This document shows, in pieces, positions 30,502 through 39,436 of a DNA stretch of 64,000 bases. The position numbers were made by a program, and so were the translations under genes. The DNA comes from Rhodospirillaceae bacterium. GTDB lineage: Bacteria; Pseudomonadota; Alphaproteobacteria; Rhodospirillales; Rhodospirillaceae. Where the stretch lies: positions 62,001 through 126,000 of the forward strand of contig JAVJSV010000011.1 in assembly GCA_040219235.1 (NCBI GenBank), read 5' to 3'. Below the pieces are notes generated by a model. It ran no database searches and was not told the DNA's origin. It saw only the letters and a list, made by a program, of their open reading frames with translations. Every line of letters begins with the position of its first letter. Positions within the stretch are counted from its first letter, which is position 1.

Positions 30502-33063
30502 TTGATTTTCCGACCAGAAACTTCTGATCAGTCCTTAACGGCCGTTCTTGGGCCGACAAATACGGGCAAGACGTATCTGGCCATGGAACGCATGCTCGGC
30601 CATGAGTCAGGCATGATGGGTTTCCCGTTGCGTTTGCTCGCGCGAGAAAACTATGATCGTGCGGTTGCCATTAAGGGCGCGGCCGCTGTGGCATTGGTCA
30701 CGGGCGAAGAAAAAATCGTTCCCGCAACGGCGCGCTATTTTATCTGCACGGTCGAAAGTATGCCGGTGGATCGCGACGTGGCGTTCCTCGCTGTTGACGA
30801 AATTCAGTTGGCATCGGACCGCGAGCGCGGCCACATTTTTACGGACCGGCTGCTCCATGCCCGAGGCCGTCTGGAGACGATGTTCCTAGGATCAGAGACG
30901 GTGCGCCCCCTGATCCGTAAGCTGGTGCCCGGTGTAAATTTTGTTACCCGCCCCCGGTTCTCAAAAATCACATACAGCGGTTCTAAAAAACTCACCCGCT
31001 TGCCCCGGCGTTCTGCGGTGGTTGCGTTCTCTGTATCGGAGGTTTACGGCATCGCGGATTTGCTCCGGCGTCAACGCGGCGGTACAGCCGTTGTCATGGG
31101 GGCCTTGAGTCCGCGCACCCGGAATGCGCAAGTCGCGTTGTATCAATCGGGCGAAGTTGATTACTTGGTCGCCACCGACGCCATCGGCATGGGCCTCAAT
31201 ATGGATGTCGACCATGTTGCCTTCGCGGCCTTGTCAAAATTTGATGGCCGTACCCCGCGACCGTTAACGGCACCTGAGTTGTCGCAGATTGCCGGCCGTG
31301 CGGGCCGGCATATGAATGATGGAACCTTTGGTGTGACAGCGGAAGCCTCTGCCCTGGATTCTGAAACCATCGCCCGCATCGAGACCCATGAGTTCCAGGC
31401 GCTAAAATCCTTGTACTGGCGCAACACGGATCTGCGCTATGTCAGTGTGGAGTCGCTGCTGTCCGGCTTGAAAAAGCCGCCGCCGTCCCCCGGATTGATT
31501 CGCCCACCCGCGACCGACGATCAACTGGTTCTTGAGATCTTGGCACAGGATTCAGACATCCAAGAGCGCGCAAAGGGCCAAGAGCGGGTGCGATTGTTAT
31601 GGGATACGGCGCAAGTTCCGGACTTTCGCAAGCTCCGGCCAGAGACCCATGCACGACTGATTAAGCAAGTGTATCAACACCTTTCTGGGTCGCAGGCGTG
31701 TATTCCGGAAGATTGGATTGCACTACAGATTGACCGGGTCAAACGAACCCAAGGTGACATTCATGCGTTGATGGACCGTATTGCGGAAATTCGCACCTGG
31801 ACCTATTTGGCAAATCGCCCGGGATGGGTTGAAAATGCTAGCCATTGGCAGGGCGAGACGCGCGTTATAGAAGATCAGCTTTCCGATGCGCTGCACGAGA
31901 AACTGACACAGCAGTTTATTGATCACCGGACCGCGCATTTGGTGAAACGTCTTAAGGGAATAGATCGTATGACTGTCGCTGTGACCGAGGCTGGCCGGGT
32001 TGAGATTGACGGTCATTTTATTGGCGATCTTGATGGGCTGATTTTTTCGCCCGACAAAACCGGTCTAAAAACGGCAGATCGCGCCGTGGCAAACACGGCA
32101 GACACCGCCCTCCTCCCTGAGTTGGAGCGCAGAGCGCAAGTGTTGATCGATGCCGAGGACTCCCTGTTTAAATTGAATGATGCAGGTGGCATTGAGTGGG
32201 CCGGCGCTGTTGTTGCAACTCTCAGCGCTGGCGTGCGTGCTTTATCGCCGAAGGTGGTGGTACGCGCAGATGAGCGGCTCAATCTGACTCTGCGCGAAAA
32301 GCTTGGTGTTCGTTTGCAATCCTGGCTTGATGTCCACACCAGTAAATTGCTGGCTCCGCTGTTCGGTGCGGAGACCGCTGAATTATCAGGCGCCGCGCGT
32401 GGTATAGCCTTTCAACTGTGTGAGTCTTTAGGTGCGGTTGATCGCAATGATGCAGATGCACAGGTACGCGCGCTCACGGAGGACGACAAAAAGGCGCTTG
32501 CCCGCTGCAAGATCAGGTTCGGCCTCAATGCTATTTATATTCCTGATATTCTCAAGGCGGATCCCATCCGGCTGCGGGCTATATTATGGACTGTTTTTAA
32601 AGATATGGCGCCAAAGCCTCTGTTGCCGCCAGCGGGGCGTGTGTCGTTCCCAACGGATGCAGATGTAACGGCAGACTATTATCGTGCGGCTGGGTTTCGC
32701 CCCATACGCGGTATGGCGTATCGCGTTGATATGTTAGAGCGGTTCTCTGCCGAAGTGCGGCGTTTGCTGCGCGAAAAAGTTGCTGTGCTGCCGCCCGAAC
32801 AACTGTCGCCGCTTGGTATCGGGGCCGAGAAGGCCGTGATCCTGCTCAATGCCCTTGGTTTCGTCTCGTCTCTTGAAGAGACCGGTATTGCCATTGCGGT
32901 GAAGCGCAAACCGGCACGGCATAAAAAGCCCAAAGCAAAAACATCTGAGTCGCCTAAAGTGAAAACGCAAACAAAGCGCAAGCCTGTTCACAACAAGAAA
33001 CCAGAAAAGATGGCTGATCCGGAGTCTCCCTTCGCTGTTTTGAAGACGCTCGTCAAACCATGA
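30502..33063 (+). CDS. Suv3-like superfamily 2 RNA helicase
   Basis: Predicted ATP-dependent helicase of 853 residues related to mitochondrial Suv3 and alphaproteobacterial homologues. Motif I is GPTNTGKT (17-24), motif II DEIQ (99-102), and the C-terminal RecA domain has ATDAIGMGLNMDV and QIAGRAGRH (motif VI). A Lys-rich tail of about 50 residues (KPARHKKPKAK, KRKPVHNKKPEK) may bind RNA. The only possible start before motif I is TTG 30502, without a clear ribosome site. It is followed 10 bases later by an S4 RNA-binding protein, consistent with RNA metabolism. Confidence 0.85.
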   Translation: MIFRPETSDQSLTAVLGPTNTGKTYLAMERMLGHESGMMGFPLRLLARENYDRAVAIKGAAAVALVTGEEKIVPATARYFICTVESMPVDRDVAFLAVDEIQLASDRERGHIFTDRLLHARGRLETMFLGSETVRPLIRKLVPGVNFVTRPRFSKITYSGSKKLTRLPRRSAVVAFSVSEVYGIADLLRRQRGGTAVVMGALSPRTRNAQVALYQSGEVDYLVATDAIGMGLNMDVDHVAFAALSKFDGRTPRPLTAPELSQIAGRAGRHMNDGTFGVTAEASALDSETIARIETHEFQALKSLYWRNTDLRYVSVESLLSGLKKPPPSPGLIRPPATDDQLVLEILAQDSDIQERAKGQERVRLLWDTAQVPDFRKLRPETHARLIKQVYQHLSGSQACIPEDWIALQIDRVKRTQGDIHALMDRIAEIRTWTYLANRPGWVENASHWQGETRVIEDQLSDALHEKLTQQFIDHRTAHLVKRLKGIDRMTVAVTEAGRVEIDGHFIGDLDGLIFSPDKTGLKTADRAVANTADTALLPELERRAQVLIDAEDSLFKLNDAGGIEWAGAVVATLSAGVRALSPKVVVRADERLNLTLREKLGVRLQSWLDVHTSKLLAPLFGAETAELSGAARGIAFQLCESLGAVDRNDADAQVRALTEDDKKALARCKIRFGLNAIYIPDILKADPIRLRAILWTVFKDMAPKPLLPPAGRVSFPTDADVTADYYRAAGFRPIRGMAYRVDMLERFSAEVRRLLREKVAVLPPEQLSPLGIGAEKAVILLNALGFVSSLEETGIAIAVKRKPARHKKPKAKTSESPKVKTQTKRKPVHNKKPEKMADPESPFAVLKTLVKP

Positions 33064-33073
33064 AATCTGCGCC

Positions 33074-33457
33074 GTGAATGACGGACTGAGAATTGACAAG
33101 TGGTTGTGGTTTGCCCGGTTTTGTAAGTCGCGGTCGCTGGCTCAGGCGCACTGCAAAGAGGGGCGTGTGGATGTGAACGGCGAGGTCAGTCGCAAGCCAA
33201 ACCGTCTCGTGCATGTCGGCGATTTGATTGTATTTACCGTCGGCCCGGTCAGGCGCACGGTGAGTGTCAAAGCGCTCGGGTCTCGCCGAGGTCCAGCTTC
33301 TGAAGCTGCTCTGCTTTATGATGAGCCGCACCCTCCGGAACGGCTGGACAGCGCAAAAGCTGAAGCACCATTGTATCGTGTACCAGGTTCAGGCCGGCCA
33401 ACAAAACGAGAGCGGCGGGCGCTTGAGAAATTCTTTATTGACAGTCGAGGTGATTAA
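33074..33457 (+). CDS. S4-domain RNA-binding protein (Hsp15/HslR-like)
   Basis: Small basic RNA-binding protein, 127 residues. The S4 domain occupies the N terminus (LRIDKWLWFARFCKSRSLAQ, then GRVDVNGEVSRKPNRLVHVGD). The Hsp15 group rescues stalled 50S subunits with attached peptidyl-tRNA after heat shock; this assignment is by resemblance. The rest is a basic, flexible C-terminal part ending with GRPTKRERRALEKF. GTG start at 33074. It sits 10 bases after the helicase and is likely co-transcribed. Confidence 0.85.
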   Translation: MNDGLRIDKWLWFARFCKSRSLAQAHCKEGRVDVNGEVSRKPNRLVHVGDLIVFTVGPVRRTVSVKALGSRRGPASEAALLYDEPHPPERLDSAKAEAPLYRVPGSGRPTKRERRALEKFFIDSRGD

Positions 33458-33565
33458 CCTTGGTGATGAACATCATTGAATAACCAGTCTTGTTCCAAAT
33501 CTTTTAAACCAAGTCTCTTAATCCAAACCCCTTGATCCTGCGTCCCTGACGCGCTACTTCCCCTT

Positions 33566-34033
33566 ATGCTTGATGCTTTAAAATCATTTCTCTCAACCTC
33601 TAAGACCGTAGGCACTGTCAACGCGCAAGTTCCATGTGTTCAAGTTGCGTCCTCGGCATTGCTGGTTGAGGCTGCGCTTGTCGACGGCACATTTGATGAA
33701 ACTGAGCGGATGCAGGTCAAAGACGTCCTTGCTCATATGTTCAAGCTTCCAGAGTCTGAGTTGAATGATGTTATTGAGGACGCCATCGAACGTGTGGCGC
33801 AGTCTAATCAGATGTATGGCTTTGCGCGTGCTGTTAAAGATAATATGGAATACGACCGTCGCGTTGAGTTGATGCAGATGCTGTGGGAAGTTGTTTACGC
33901 TGATGGTGTACTTGACGACTTCGAAGCAAATTTAGTACGCCGAGTCAGCGGATTGTTGTATGTTACGGATCAAGACAGTGGTCGTGCACGCAAGGCCGCT
34001 TTGGAACACCTAGGGCTCGACCAGGAGACCTAG
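33566..34033 (+). CDS. TerB-like protein
   Basis: 155-residue all-helical protein of the TerB/tellurite-resistance-like family. Characteristic acidic repeats occur at [15 protein letters not shown] and [27 protein letters not shown], each resembling the metal-binding helix turns of TerB. No signal peptide. There are no other ter genes near, so tellurite resistance is not implied; isolated TerB-domain proteins are common in Alphaproteobacteria and are functionally uncharacterised. It lies between the S4 protein and fdxA. Confidence 0.75.
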   Translation: MLDALKSFLSTSKTVGTVNAQVPCVQVASSALLVEAALVDGTFDETERMQVKDVLAHMFKLPESELNDVIEDAIERVAQSNQMYGFARAVKDNMEYDRRVELMQMLWEVVYADGVLDDFEANLVRRVSGLLYVTDQDSGRARKAALEHLGLDQET

Positions 34034-34076
34034 ATTTTGGATGGCACCCAATGGGCCGTGTGGGGAGAGAGATAAG

Positions 34077-34412
34077 ATGACCTACGTCGTCACTGAGAAT
34101 TGTATCAAATGTAAGTTTATGGACTGCGTAGAAGTATGTCCGGTGGACTGTTTCTATGAAGGTGAAAATATGCTCGTCATCCATCCTGACGAATGTATTG
34201 ATTGCGGTGTGTGTGAACCGGAATGCCCAGCGGAAGCGATTCTTCCCGATTCGGAAGAATCAACACAAGACTGGATAGCGCTTAACGCTGAATACGCGGA
34301 TAAGTGGCCAAACATCACGGCCAAGGGCGAACCTCCGTCAGATGGTGAAGAGTGGGACGGCAAACCAGGCAAGAAAGAGCATTTCAGCACTAATCCTGGC
34401 AATTCTGGCTGA
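34077..34412 (+). CDS. fdxA: ferredoxin FdxA (7Fe type)
   Basis: Small electron carrier of 111 residues. The N-terminal cysteines (9, 12, 17, 21, 25; [17 protein letters not shown]) and second set (40, 43, 46, 50; [11 protein letters not shown]) fit a [3Fe-4S] plus [4Fe-4S] FdxA. ATG 34077 follows GGGGAGAG. It could supply electrons to, or accept them from, the 2-oxoacid:ferredoxin oxidoreductase encoded 22 kb away, although that link is inference. A terminator lies about 105 bases downstream. Confidence 0.95.
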   Translation: MTYVVTENCIKCKFMDCVEVCPVDCFYEGENMLVIHPDECIDCGVCEPECPAEAILPDSEESTQDWIALNAEYADKWPNITAKGEPPSDGEEWDGKPGKKEHFSTNPGNSG

Positions 34413-34517
34413 TTTCAAACGCGATTGGGGCTAACAAGGCCCTCTGCAGTATAGAGCGGCGCCAGCCTGGTGCCGACTTTAGGCTGTCTTTTGCGCCGCA
34501 AATTTGGTATAAGCTCT

Positions 34518-34552
34518 TAATCCGCCTATGAAAAATGGCGGATTATTTTTTC
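34518..34552 (+). terminator. rho-independent terminator after fdxA
   Basis: Stem AATCCGCC 34519-34526 with GGCGGATT 34537-34544 (plus one flanking T-A pair), loop of ten bases, followed by TTTTTT at 34546-34551. The distance from the fdxA stop (about 105 bases) leaves room for a 3' untranslated region. Confidence 0.8.
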
Positions 34553-34554
34553 GC

Positions 34555-34730
34555 ATCCCTTTTCCGTTGTGCGCTGCAGTATGCCTAGGAGGCTCTAAAC
34601 CCTCTGTAAGGAACGCACGAAAAGAAGCATCGGGACCCGTGGAAAGATAAGCAGGACCTTAAGGGCCATACGACATGGCCCTTTAGTTTGTTAGGGCAGC
34701 TGGGGGGCTGCTCGGGTTCGAAGTGTCAGC
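34555..34730 (+). ncRNA. candidate structured RNA or carD leader
   Basis: Between the fdxA terminator and carD there are two further structures. A long stem pairs CTTTT (34559-34563) and TGTGCG (34568-34573) with CGCACG and AAAAG (34614-34624). Downstream, a perfect 9-bp hairpin, AAGGGCCAT 34662-34670 with ATGGCCCTT 34676-34684, is followed by TAGTTTG. The order of structured core then hairpin with a U-containing tail looks like a small RNA of about 130 nt. It could equally be the carD 5' leader. I do not recognise a known family with confidence; 6S RNA is one possibility I cannot verify. Confidence 0.3.
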
Positions 34731-34758
34731 GTAAAAACTGGAATAAGAGAGCCGAATA

Positions 34759-35304
34759 ATGCCGAAAAAGACCAGTGCAGAGAGCAAAAAAACCAAGGAA
34801 AAGGACGTTCGTAAAGGGATGGTATTCTCAACAGGCGATTTTGTCGTGTACCCCGCTCATGGTGTGGGCCAAGTCACTGACATCGAAAAACAAGTTATTG
34901 GTGGGCAAGAAATAGAGTTGTTTGTTGTCAGCTTCGAGCGCGACCGAATGACGCTGCGTGTACCGGTGGATAAGGTTGAAAATTCAGGTTTGCGCAAATT
35001 GTCCACACGCAAGGTAATGGATCAGGCATTGACCACGCTCAAGGGTCGTGCGCGCGTCAAACGCGCCATGTGGAGCCGCCGGGCGCAAGAGTACGAAGCC
35101 AAAATCAATTCAGGTGACCCCGTCTCCATTGCGGAAGTGGTGCGGGATTTGCATCGCGGCACCAGCCAGCCGGAACAATCCTACTCCGAGCGTCAGATTT
35201 ATGAACAAGCGCTGGAACGCCTTGCTCATGAAATGGCAGCAGTTGAAAAAATTAAGCCTGAAACAGCGACGGCGAAGTTGGAAAAACTCCTCAGTGCTGC
35301 GTAA
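34759..35304 (+). CDS. CarD/CdnL family transcription regulator
   Basis: RNA polymerase-binding factor of 181 residues. The N-terminal RNAP-interaction (Tudor-like) domain has FSTGDFVVYPAHGVGQVTDI, and the C-terminal helical DNA-interacting part has RARVKRAMWSRRAQEYEAKI and SYSERQIYEQALERLAHE. In Alphaproteobacteria this protein (CdnL) stabilises open complexes at rRNA and housekeeping promoters. ATG 34759 follows a purine-rich stretch. It has a strong terminator directly after it. The region just upstream contains the structured RNA candidate. Confidence 0.94.
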   Translation: MPKKTSAESKKTKEKDVRKGMVFSTGDFVVYPAHGVGQVTDIEKQVIGGQEIELFVVSFERDRMTLRVPVDKVENSGLRKLSTRKVMDQALTTLKGRARVKRAMWSRRAQEYEAKINSGDPVSIAEVVRDLHRGTSQPEQSYSERQIYEQALERLAHEMAAVEKIKPETATAKLEKLLSAA

Positions 35305-35327
35305 ATAGGTTTAGGCATTTATCATCA

Positions 35328-35367
35328 GAAAACGCCTCAGACAGTGTCTGGGGCGTTTTCTTTTTTT
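35328..35367 (+). terminator. strong rho-independent terminator after carD
   Basis: 15-bp stem (one G-U pair) between 35328-35342 and 35346-35360 with a three-base loop, followed by seven T residues at 35361-35367. It also separates carD from the convergent M48 peptidase gene. Confidence 0.95.
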
Positions 35368-35375
35368 AGCGCCAT

Positions 35376-36875
35376 TTATCCGGTAACGACTTTGATTGAG
35401 CGGCCAACCGGAAGCGGTTGACCTGATGATAAGTCATTCAGCATCCGGAACCAGTCTTCGTTTAAGCTGCCATAAGGTAATGTTTGAGCTAAGGCGCTAA
35501 CACTGTCTCCCTGCCGGGCTTCGACCGTGAGCAGACGTAAAGGTTTAAGGTCTGAAGCTTCAGCGTCGCTCAGACGTCTGAAGCTGTAAATCGTTTGCCG
35601 GATTCCATTTTCATAGGCGCGCGCGTCTTGCACCGGGGTCAAAAACATCAGCCTAAAGAGCTGTGAGCCTTCCCACTGATACGCAACCACTCTTAAATCT
35701 GCGGAGCCTTGTTGGGTATTGATCCGCGCCCGTCCTGTTGCAGCGGTAAGGCCGTTAACATCAATGGTCTGCACATCCGCAAGGTTTAGGCCCTCGGTCC
35801 ATTCTGACTGTATATACTCAGACAAACTCCTTGAACGTTCAGCCTTGGCGGCATCAAACACAATGGTTGCGCCATTCTTGTTCTGGGCCGTGACCTGGCT
35901 GGTGCCGTTCCGTAACAAAAATCCGTCGGGCACGCGGAAGCCAAATCGCATCCCGGCATGCAGAAAGTCCTGTCCGCGCACATAACCCTGATCCGGGTCA
36001 TCCGCGAACACCATACCGTTGATGGCGTTTAGGTATACATCCCGGTTCTCGCGTCCGTCTCTCCCTGCGCCGGTCCGTTCAGCGGCGGCCTGGGCCTGCC
36101 GCACACGATCTATGGTACGGGGGTGGGAGGCCATCATGTTGCTTTCATCAACAACGCCGGGCGATAGACCTTGCAGCCGGGCTTCAAGCTGACTGTGTTC
36201 CCGCAGAGACGCCAAAAAGGTTGCCATGGCGTCGGAGTCATATCCGGAGTTATTTAAGTACCGCACCCCCAAAGTGTCCGATTCGAGTTCCTGGCTGCGC
36301 GAGAATCCTTGCAAATATCCTGCAGCCACCGTCTGGCTGAGTTGCATTACTTGCGCATTTTGGGTGGCCACCCCTAAGGCGACGAGCCCAAGGTTCGCCA
36401 GCAATCCTCGTGTTTGGCGTTGGGCCGTATGCCGCGCGGTGACATGGCCGATCTCATGGGCCAGAACCCCGGCGACTTCGGCCTCTGAACTGGCGACGGC
36501 AAGCAAACCGCGGGTAATTGCAATTTTCCCCCCGGGTAAGGCCAGGGCATTAACGATGGGTGTGTTCAGAACGGTAAAGTCCCAGGGCAATTCTGGCAGT
36601 TCAGAGCGACTCGCCAAATCTCTGCCAATTCTGACAATATAACTTTGCAGGCGGACATCGTCGTAGGCACCGCCAAAGGCCCGGATCAGATTGGGGTATT
36701 CAGATTGGCCCATCTGAATGTCATCTTTTAAGGAATAAAAACCGGTAACACTATCCTGCCCGGTTGCCGGGTTTGTGCTGCAACCTCCGAGACAAGCCAA
36801 TCCAACCCCAGCGCTGCCAAAGGCCAAGAATTTCCGGCGGGATGAAACAGGTGTAGAGTGGTAGTTGGTTCTCAT
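35376..36875 (-). CDS. M48 family metalloprotease, Tat/lipoprotein, with LysM
   Basis: Exported zinc peptidase of the BepA/LoiP-like M48 group. From ATG 36875 it is 499 residues. The N terminus has twin arginines (SSRRKFLAF, 11-19) and a lipobox LGGC with Cys32, suggesting Tat-dependent export and lipidation. HEIGH is at 140-144 and the third ligand region is SQELESDTLG. The C-terminal end resembles a LysM-type peptidoglycan-binding module (RQGDSVSALAQTL to LPVGRSIKVV). A longer frame to 36947 would run into the divergent nuclease gene. Probable role: outer-membrane protein quality control at the cell wall. Confidence 0.88.
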   Translation of the reverse strand: MRTNYHSTPVSSRRKFLAFGSAGVGLACLGGCSTNPATGQDSVTGFYSLKDDIQMGQSEYPNLIRAFGGAYDDVRLQSYIVRIGRDLASRSELPELPWDFTVLNTPIVNALALPGGKIAITRGLLAVASSEAEVAGVLAHEIGHVTARHTAQRQTRGLLANLGLVALGVATQNAQVMQLSQTVAAGYLQGFSRSQELESDTLGVRYLNNSGYDSDAMATFLASLREHSQLEARLQGLSPGVVDESNMMASHPRTIDRVRQAQAAAERTGAGRDGRENRDVYLNAINGMVFADDPDQGYVRGQDFLHAGMRFGFRVPDGFLLRNGTSQVTAQNKNGATIVFDAAKAERSRSLSEYIQSEWTEGLNLADVQTIDVNGLTAATGRARINTQQGSADLRVVAYQWEGSQLFRLMFLTPVQDARAYENGIRQTIYSFRRLSDAEASDLKPLRLLTVEARQGDSVSALAQTLPYGSLNEDWFRMLNDLSSGQPLPVGRSIKVVTG

Positions 36876-36929
36876 AACTCTGATGTCTCCGGTGATGTCA
36901 TTCATCATGACCCTAGTATAAACGCCCAA

Positions 36930-37742
36930 ATGTATCGATTTGTTCACATCCTTTCAGGATTTTTCTTTGCTGTGGCCGTGTTGCCGCTGGAAGGGGCGTT
37001 TGCGCAAAGCCTTCCAACGCCCGAAGACCTGATGTTTTCTGGTCAAGGCATCGCAGATATCGTCATTGATGGTGACACACTGCAATTGACTGATGGCAGA
37101 GAGGTCCGGCTGACCGGCATTCAAGCGCCAAAGCTGCCTTTAGGACGCGCTGACTTTAGAGAGTGGCCTTTGGCGCAGGTTGCGAAACAGGCACTTGAAG
37201 ACCTGACCGCAGGTCAACCCATAAAGTTGTATGTGGATGGGAATGGGCAAGATCGTTATGGACGAGTGCTGGCCCAGGCCGTTCGAGAAGATCGCCTGTG
37301 GCTACAGGGAGAAATGGTCCGTCGCGGATTGGCGCGTGTTTATACGTTCTCAGATAATCGCAGTATGGCAGCGGCACTTTTGCTTAAAGAGTCAGAAGCC
37401 CGAGAGGAGGGATTGGGTATATGGAGCCTGGCGTATTATGCAGTTCGGGACTCAGAGCCAGAAAACCTTGAAAGATATTTTGGCACGTTTCAATTGATCG
37501 AAGGCACGGTGGTTGAGGCCGCGCGGGTCCGTGGCCGGGTTTATCTCAATTTCGGTGCCGATTATCGGACCGATTTTACGGCGTCTCTTGACCGTCAGTC
37601 CGACCGTTTGTTTCAGCAATCTGATCTGGATCCGTTAACGTTTAAAGGGCAACGCCTCCGGGTGCGCGGCTGGGTTAAAGATTTTAACGGCCCACTGATT
37701 GATATTACCCATCCAGAGCAGATTGAAATTTTAGATAAATAA
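36930..37742 (+). CDS. secreted thermonuclease-like (SNase) protein
   Basis: Staphylococcal nuclease-fold protein of 270 residues with a signal peptide (MYRFVHILSGFFFAVAVLP, cleaved near AFAQ). The SNase core shows IVIDGDTLQLTDGREVRLTGIQAPK, the catalytic-loop type DRYGRVLAQA, and GLARVYTFSDN. The Asp and Arg positions expected for calcium and phosphate binding appear to be present. A further beta-rich segment of about 85 residues follows the core. ATG 36930 is used; the frame opens earlier at 36858 inside the divergent peptidase region. Probably a periplasmic nuclease or a binding protein of that fold. Confidence 0.82.
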   Translation: MYRFVHILSGFFFAVAVLPLEGAFAQSLPTPEDLMFSGQGIADIVIDGDTLQLTDGREVRLTGIQAPKLPLGRADFREWPLAQVAKQALEDLTAGQPIKLYVDGNGQDRYGRVLAQAVREDRLWLQGEMVRRGLARVYTFSDNRSMAAALLLKESEAREEGLGIWSLAYYAVRDSEPENLERYFGTFQLIEGTVVEAARVRGRVYLNFGADYRTDFTASLDRQSDRLFQQSDLDPLTFKGQRLRVRGWVKDFNGPLIDITHPEQIEILDK

Positions 37743-37753
37743 CTAAAGGGCGT

Positions 37754-38206
37754 TTAAGCCGTGCGACGCTCGTCGATCAGAACATACTGATAGAGTTCTC
37801 CATTGCGATACCATAGCCACGTGCGCCCGCGTTTTGCGCCGCCGGCGAACATTTGCACGGTTTCAAAACACTGCACGTCTGGCATGGCCGAGAAACCGAA
37901 CCGCAGATGGAATGACGTCTCATCTATTTCCCAAAGATGCCCGGCAATTCTGCCATCGTCCCAAATCATCTGGTTTTTTTCAAGATCATATCCGGCTTCA
38001 AACACACGCTCCTCGGTTTTCCCATCCGCCCAAGTGTAATAACTCTCTTGTCGGTATGACCTGTTTGGGTCGTCATAAATGGTGAGGATGATTTTGAATT
38101 CATAACGGTCATTGATCCAGCCTCTAGGAGAGATAAAAGAATATGTCCCCTCCCAAACACCCTCGTTGGAAGCAACCAGGGACATATTTTCTCTGAGCGT
38201 TGTCAT
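37754..38206 (-). CDS. small lipocalin-like protein of unknown function
   Basis: 150-residue soluble protein without signal peptide. It begins NEGVWEGTYSFISPRGW and alternates short beta strands with many aromatic residues (SYRQESYYTW, HLRFGFSAMP, RTWLWYRNGELYQYVLIDERR), consistent with a small beta barrel. It is faintly reminiscent of DUF3598/lipocalin-like proteins, but I do not recognise it firmly. It converges with the nuclease gene, 11 bases away. Confidence 0.6.
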   Translation of the reverse strand: MTTLRENMSLVASNEGVWEGTYSFISPRGWINDRYEFKIILTIYDDPNRSYRQESYYTWADGKTEERVFEAGYDLEKNQMIWDDGRIAGHLWEIDETSFHLRFGFSAMPDVQCFETVQMFAGGAKRGRTWLWYRNGELYQYVLIDERRTA

Positions 38207-38278
38207 CTCAACTGAACCTTATGCTGTGCAACAAGCATTCTAGACTGTACGGCGGTGGAACGTTAAGACTCGCTGATC

Positions 38279-38893
38279 ATGATGCTGTCCTCTATCATCC
38301 CAGATCAGCTTAAAGAGATTCTTCCGTCCCTGGAGAGTGCCTTAAAGGACTCGCCCGGCGCACAAAGCGCGTTCCGAAAAATAGCCGCGAGTGTTAGCCG
38401 TGCGCCAAACCTAAAAACCGACCTTATGGCTGGCCATGCTGATGTTGTCACGCTGTGTGGCCAGCTTGGCATTCCCATGACTGATACCAAGCCCGAGCAG
38501 GGCTTTAGCTGGAATGGCAAAGAGGTGGCAATCCAAACTGAAACCGCTGTCCTTTTGCACGAGATCGCTCATTGGCAAATCTGTCCACGCGCCCGAAGGG
38601 GGCTGCCCGATTTTGGCCTTGGGGCCGGACCTGAGACGGGCCTGAAAGCCGAAGCCAATGCAGCTGCGATTGTTGATGCGGCCACACAAGAGCGCGAGGA
38701 AGACTTAGCATCTTTGCTTGGTGTGCTCTGGGAAGCTTATTTGGGTGGCCCAGCCATCATCGCATTTTGTGAGCAAAATTGGTTAGAGTTGTATGATCGG
38801 CCGGGAACAGTTGCTCACTTCGTTTCGGTCTATGAAGACCTGCGTGCCAGGGGGTTGATAGACCGTGGAGGGTGTCCCGCTGTGGCCACTTAA
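38279..38893 (+). CDS. HExxH metalloprotein, possibly EpmC-like hydroxylase
   Basis: 204-residue protein with HEIAHW at 94-99 followed by ICPRARRGLPDFGLG. The pairing of a HExxHW helix with a basic RR stretch and a DFG motif resembles the EF-P hydroxylase EpmC (YfcM) active-site region more than a standard protease. No partner for EF-P modification (EpmA, EpmB) is present in the window. No signal peptide. The resemblance is from memory and short, so the function should be regarded as unknown. Neighbours are convergent or parallel genes of unknown role. Confidence 0.5.
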   Translation: MMLSSIIPDQLKEILPSLESALKDSPGAQSAFRKIAASVSRAPNLKTDLMAGHADVVTLCGQLGIPMTDTKPEQGFSWNGKEVAIQTETAVLLHEIAHWQICPRARRGLPDFGLGAGPETGLKAEANAAAIVDAATQEREEDLASLLGVLWEAYLGGPAIIAFCEQNWLELYDRPGTVAHFVSVYEDLRARGLIDRGGCPAVAT

Positions 38894-38971
38894 AATTTGA
38901 CATGCGCTAACTTCGTGCACCTAATTTGATTCAGTTAATTTGACATAGGGCAATTTGAGAAGGGATGGGAT

Positions 38972-39436
38972 ATGAAGTTTTTTGTCTACGCTGGAGTTGT
39001 AACATTACTCTTTACGGGTGGTGAGCGCGCCGCCGCTGAGCCGGACTCGATTCAAGCAGACTGCACATCGCCGGTGATAATGCTGGTGCTGGTTCGTCAG
39101 AGCGAGAATCGGGAGCCAATGACTGCGTATGGTGAACAATTGCGGCAATTAAGCACCTACCCTGAACAACAGGGATATTATCAATTCACGCGTCCAACCG
39201 AAGTGTTTGAGGGCGAATGGCCAGACAATCAGTTTGTGATTGGGGCTAAGTTTCCCTGTGTTGAAGCGGCCAGAGGCTTTTGGTATTCAGACGATTATCA
39301 GGCTATTCGCCATTTGCGCGCCGGCGCCGGCCAAATTTCAGTGACGGTTCATCCGCTGAATGCCCCACCGCCCCATATTGACGGCACAGCGCCCAAGCGT
39401 CTGTTTAGCCAGCAAGACCCGCAAAAGAATCCATAG
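38972..39436 (+). CDS. exported DUF1330-like protein
   Basis: 154 residues with a signal peptide (MKFFVYAGVVTLLFTGGERAAA). The mature part matches the DUF1330 ferredoxin-like pattern: GYYQFTRPTEVFEGEWPDNQFVIGAKFPC followed by EAARGFWYSDDYQAIRHLR. DUF1330 proteins are usually cytoplasmic and lack a known reaction, so an exported copy is unusual. ATG 38972 follows AAGGGATGGGAT. Its 3' end overlaps the convergent nitrilase-like gene by 32 bases. Confidence 0.75.
   Translation: MKFFVYAGVVTLLFTGGERAAAEPDSIQADCTSPVIMLVLVRQSENREPMTAYGEQLRQLSTYPEQQGYYQFTRPTEVFEGEWPDNQFVIGAKFPCVEAARGFWYSDDYQAIRHLRAGAGQISVTVHPLNAPPPHIDGTAPKRLFSQQDPQKNP

Noticed and set aside
33566-34033. Tellurite-resistance operon
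   Set aside because: A single TerB-like gene without terA, C, D or Z; general TerB-domain protein is more likely.
34713-34722. GGTTCGAAG resembling a tRNA T-loop
   Set aside because: No matching T-stem, acceptor stem or anticodon arm around it.
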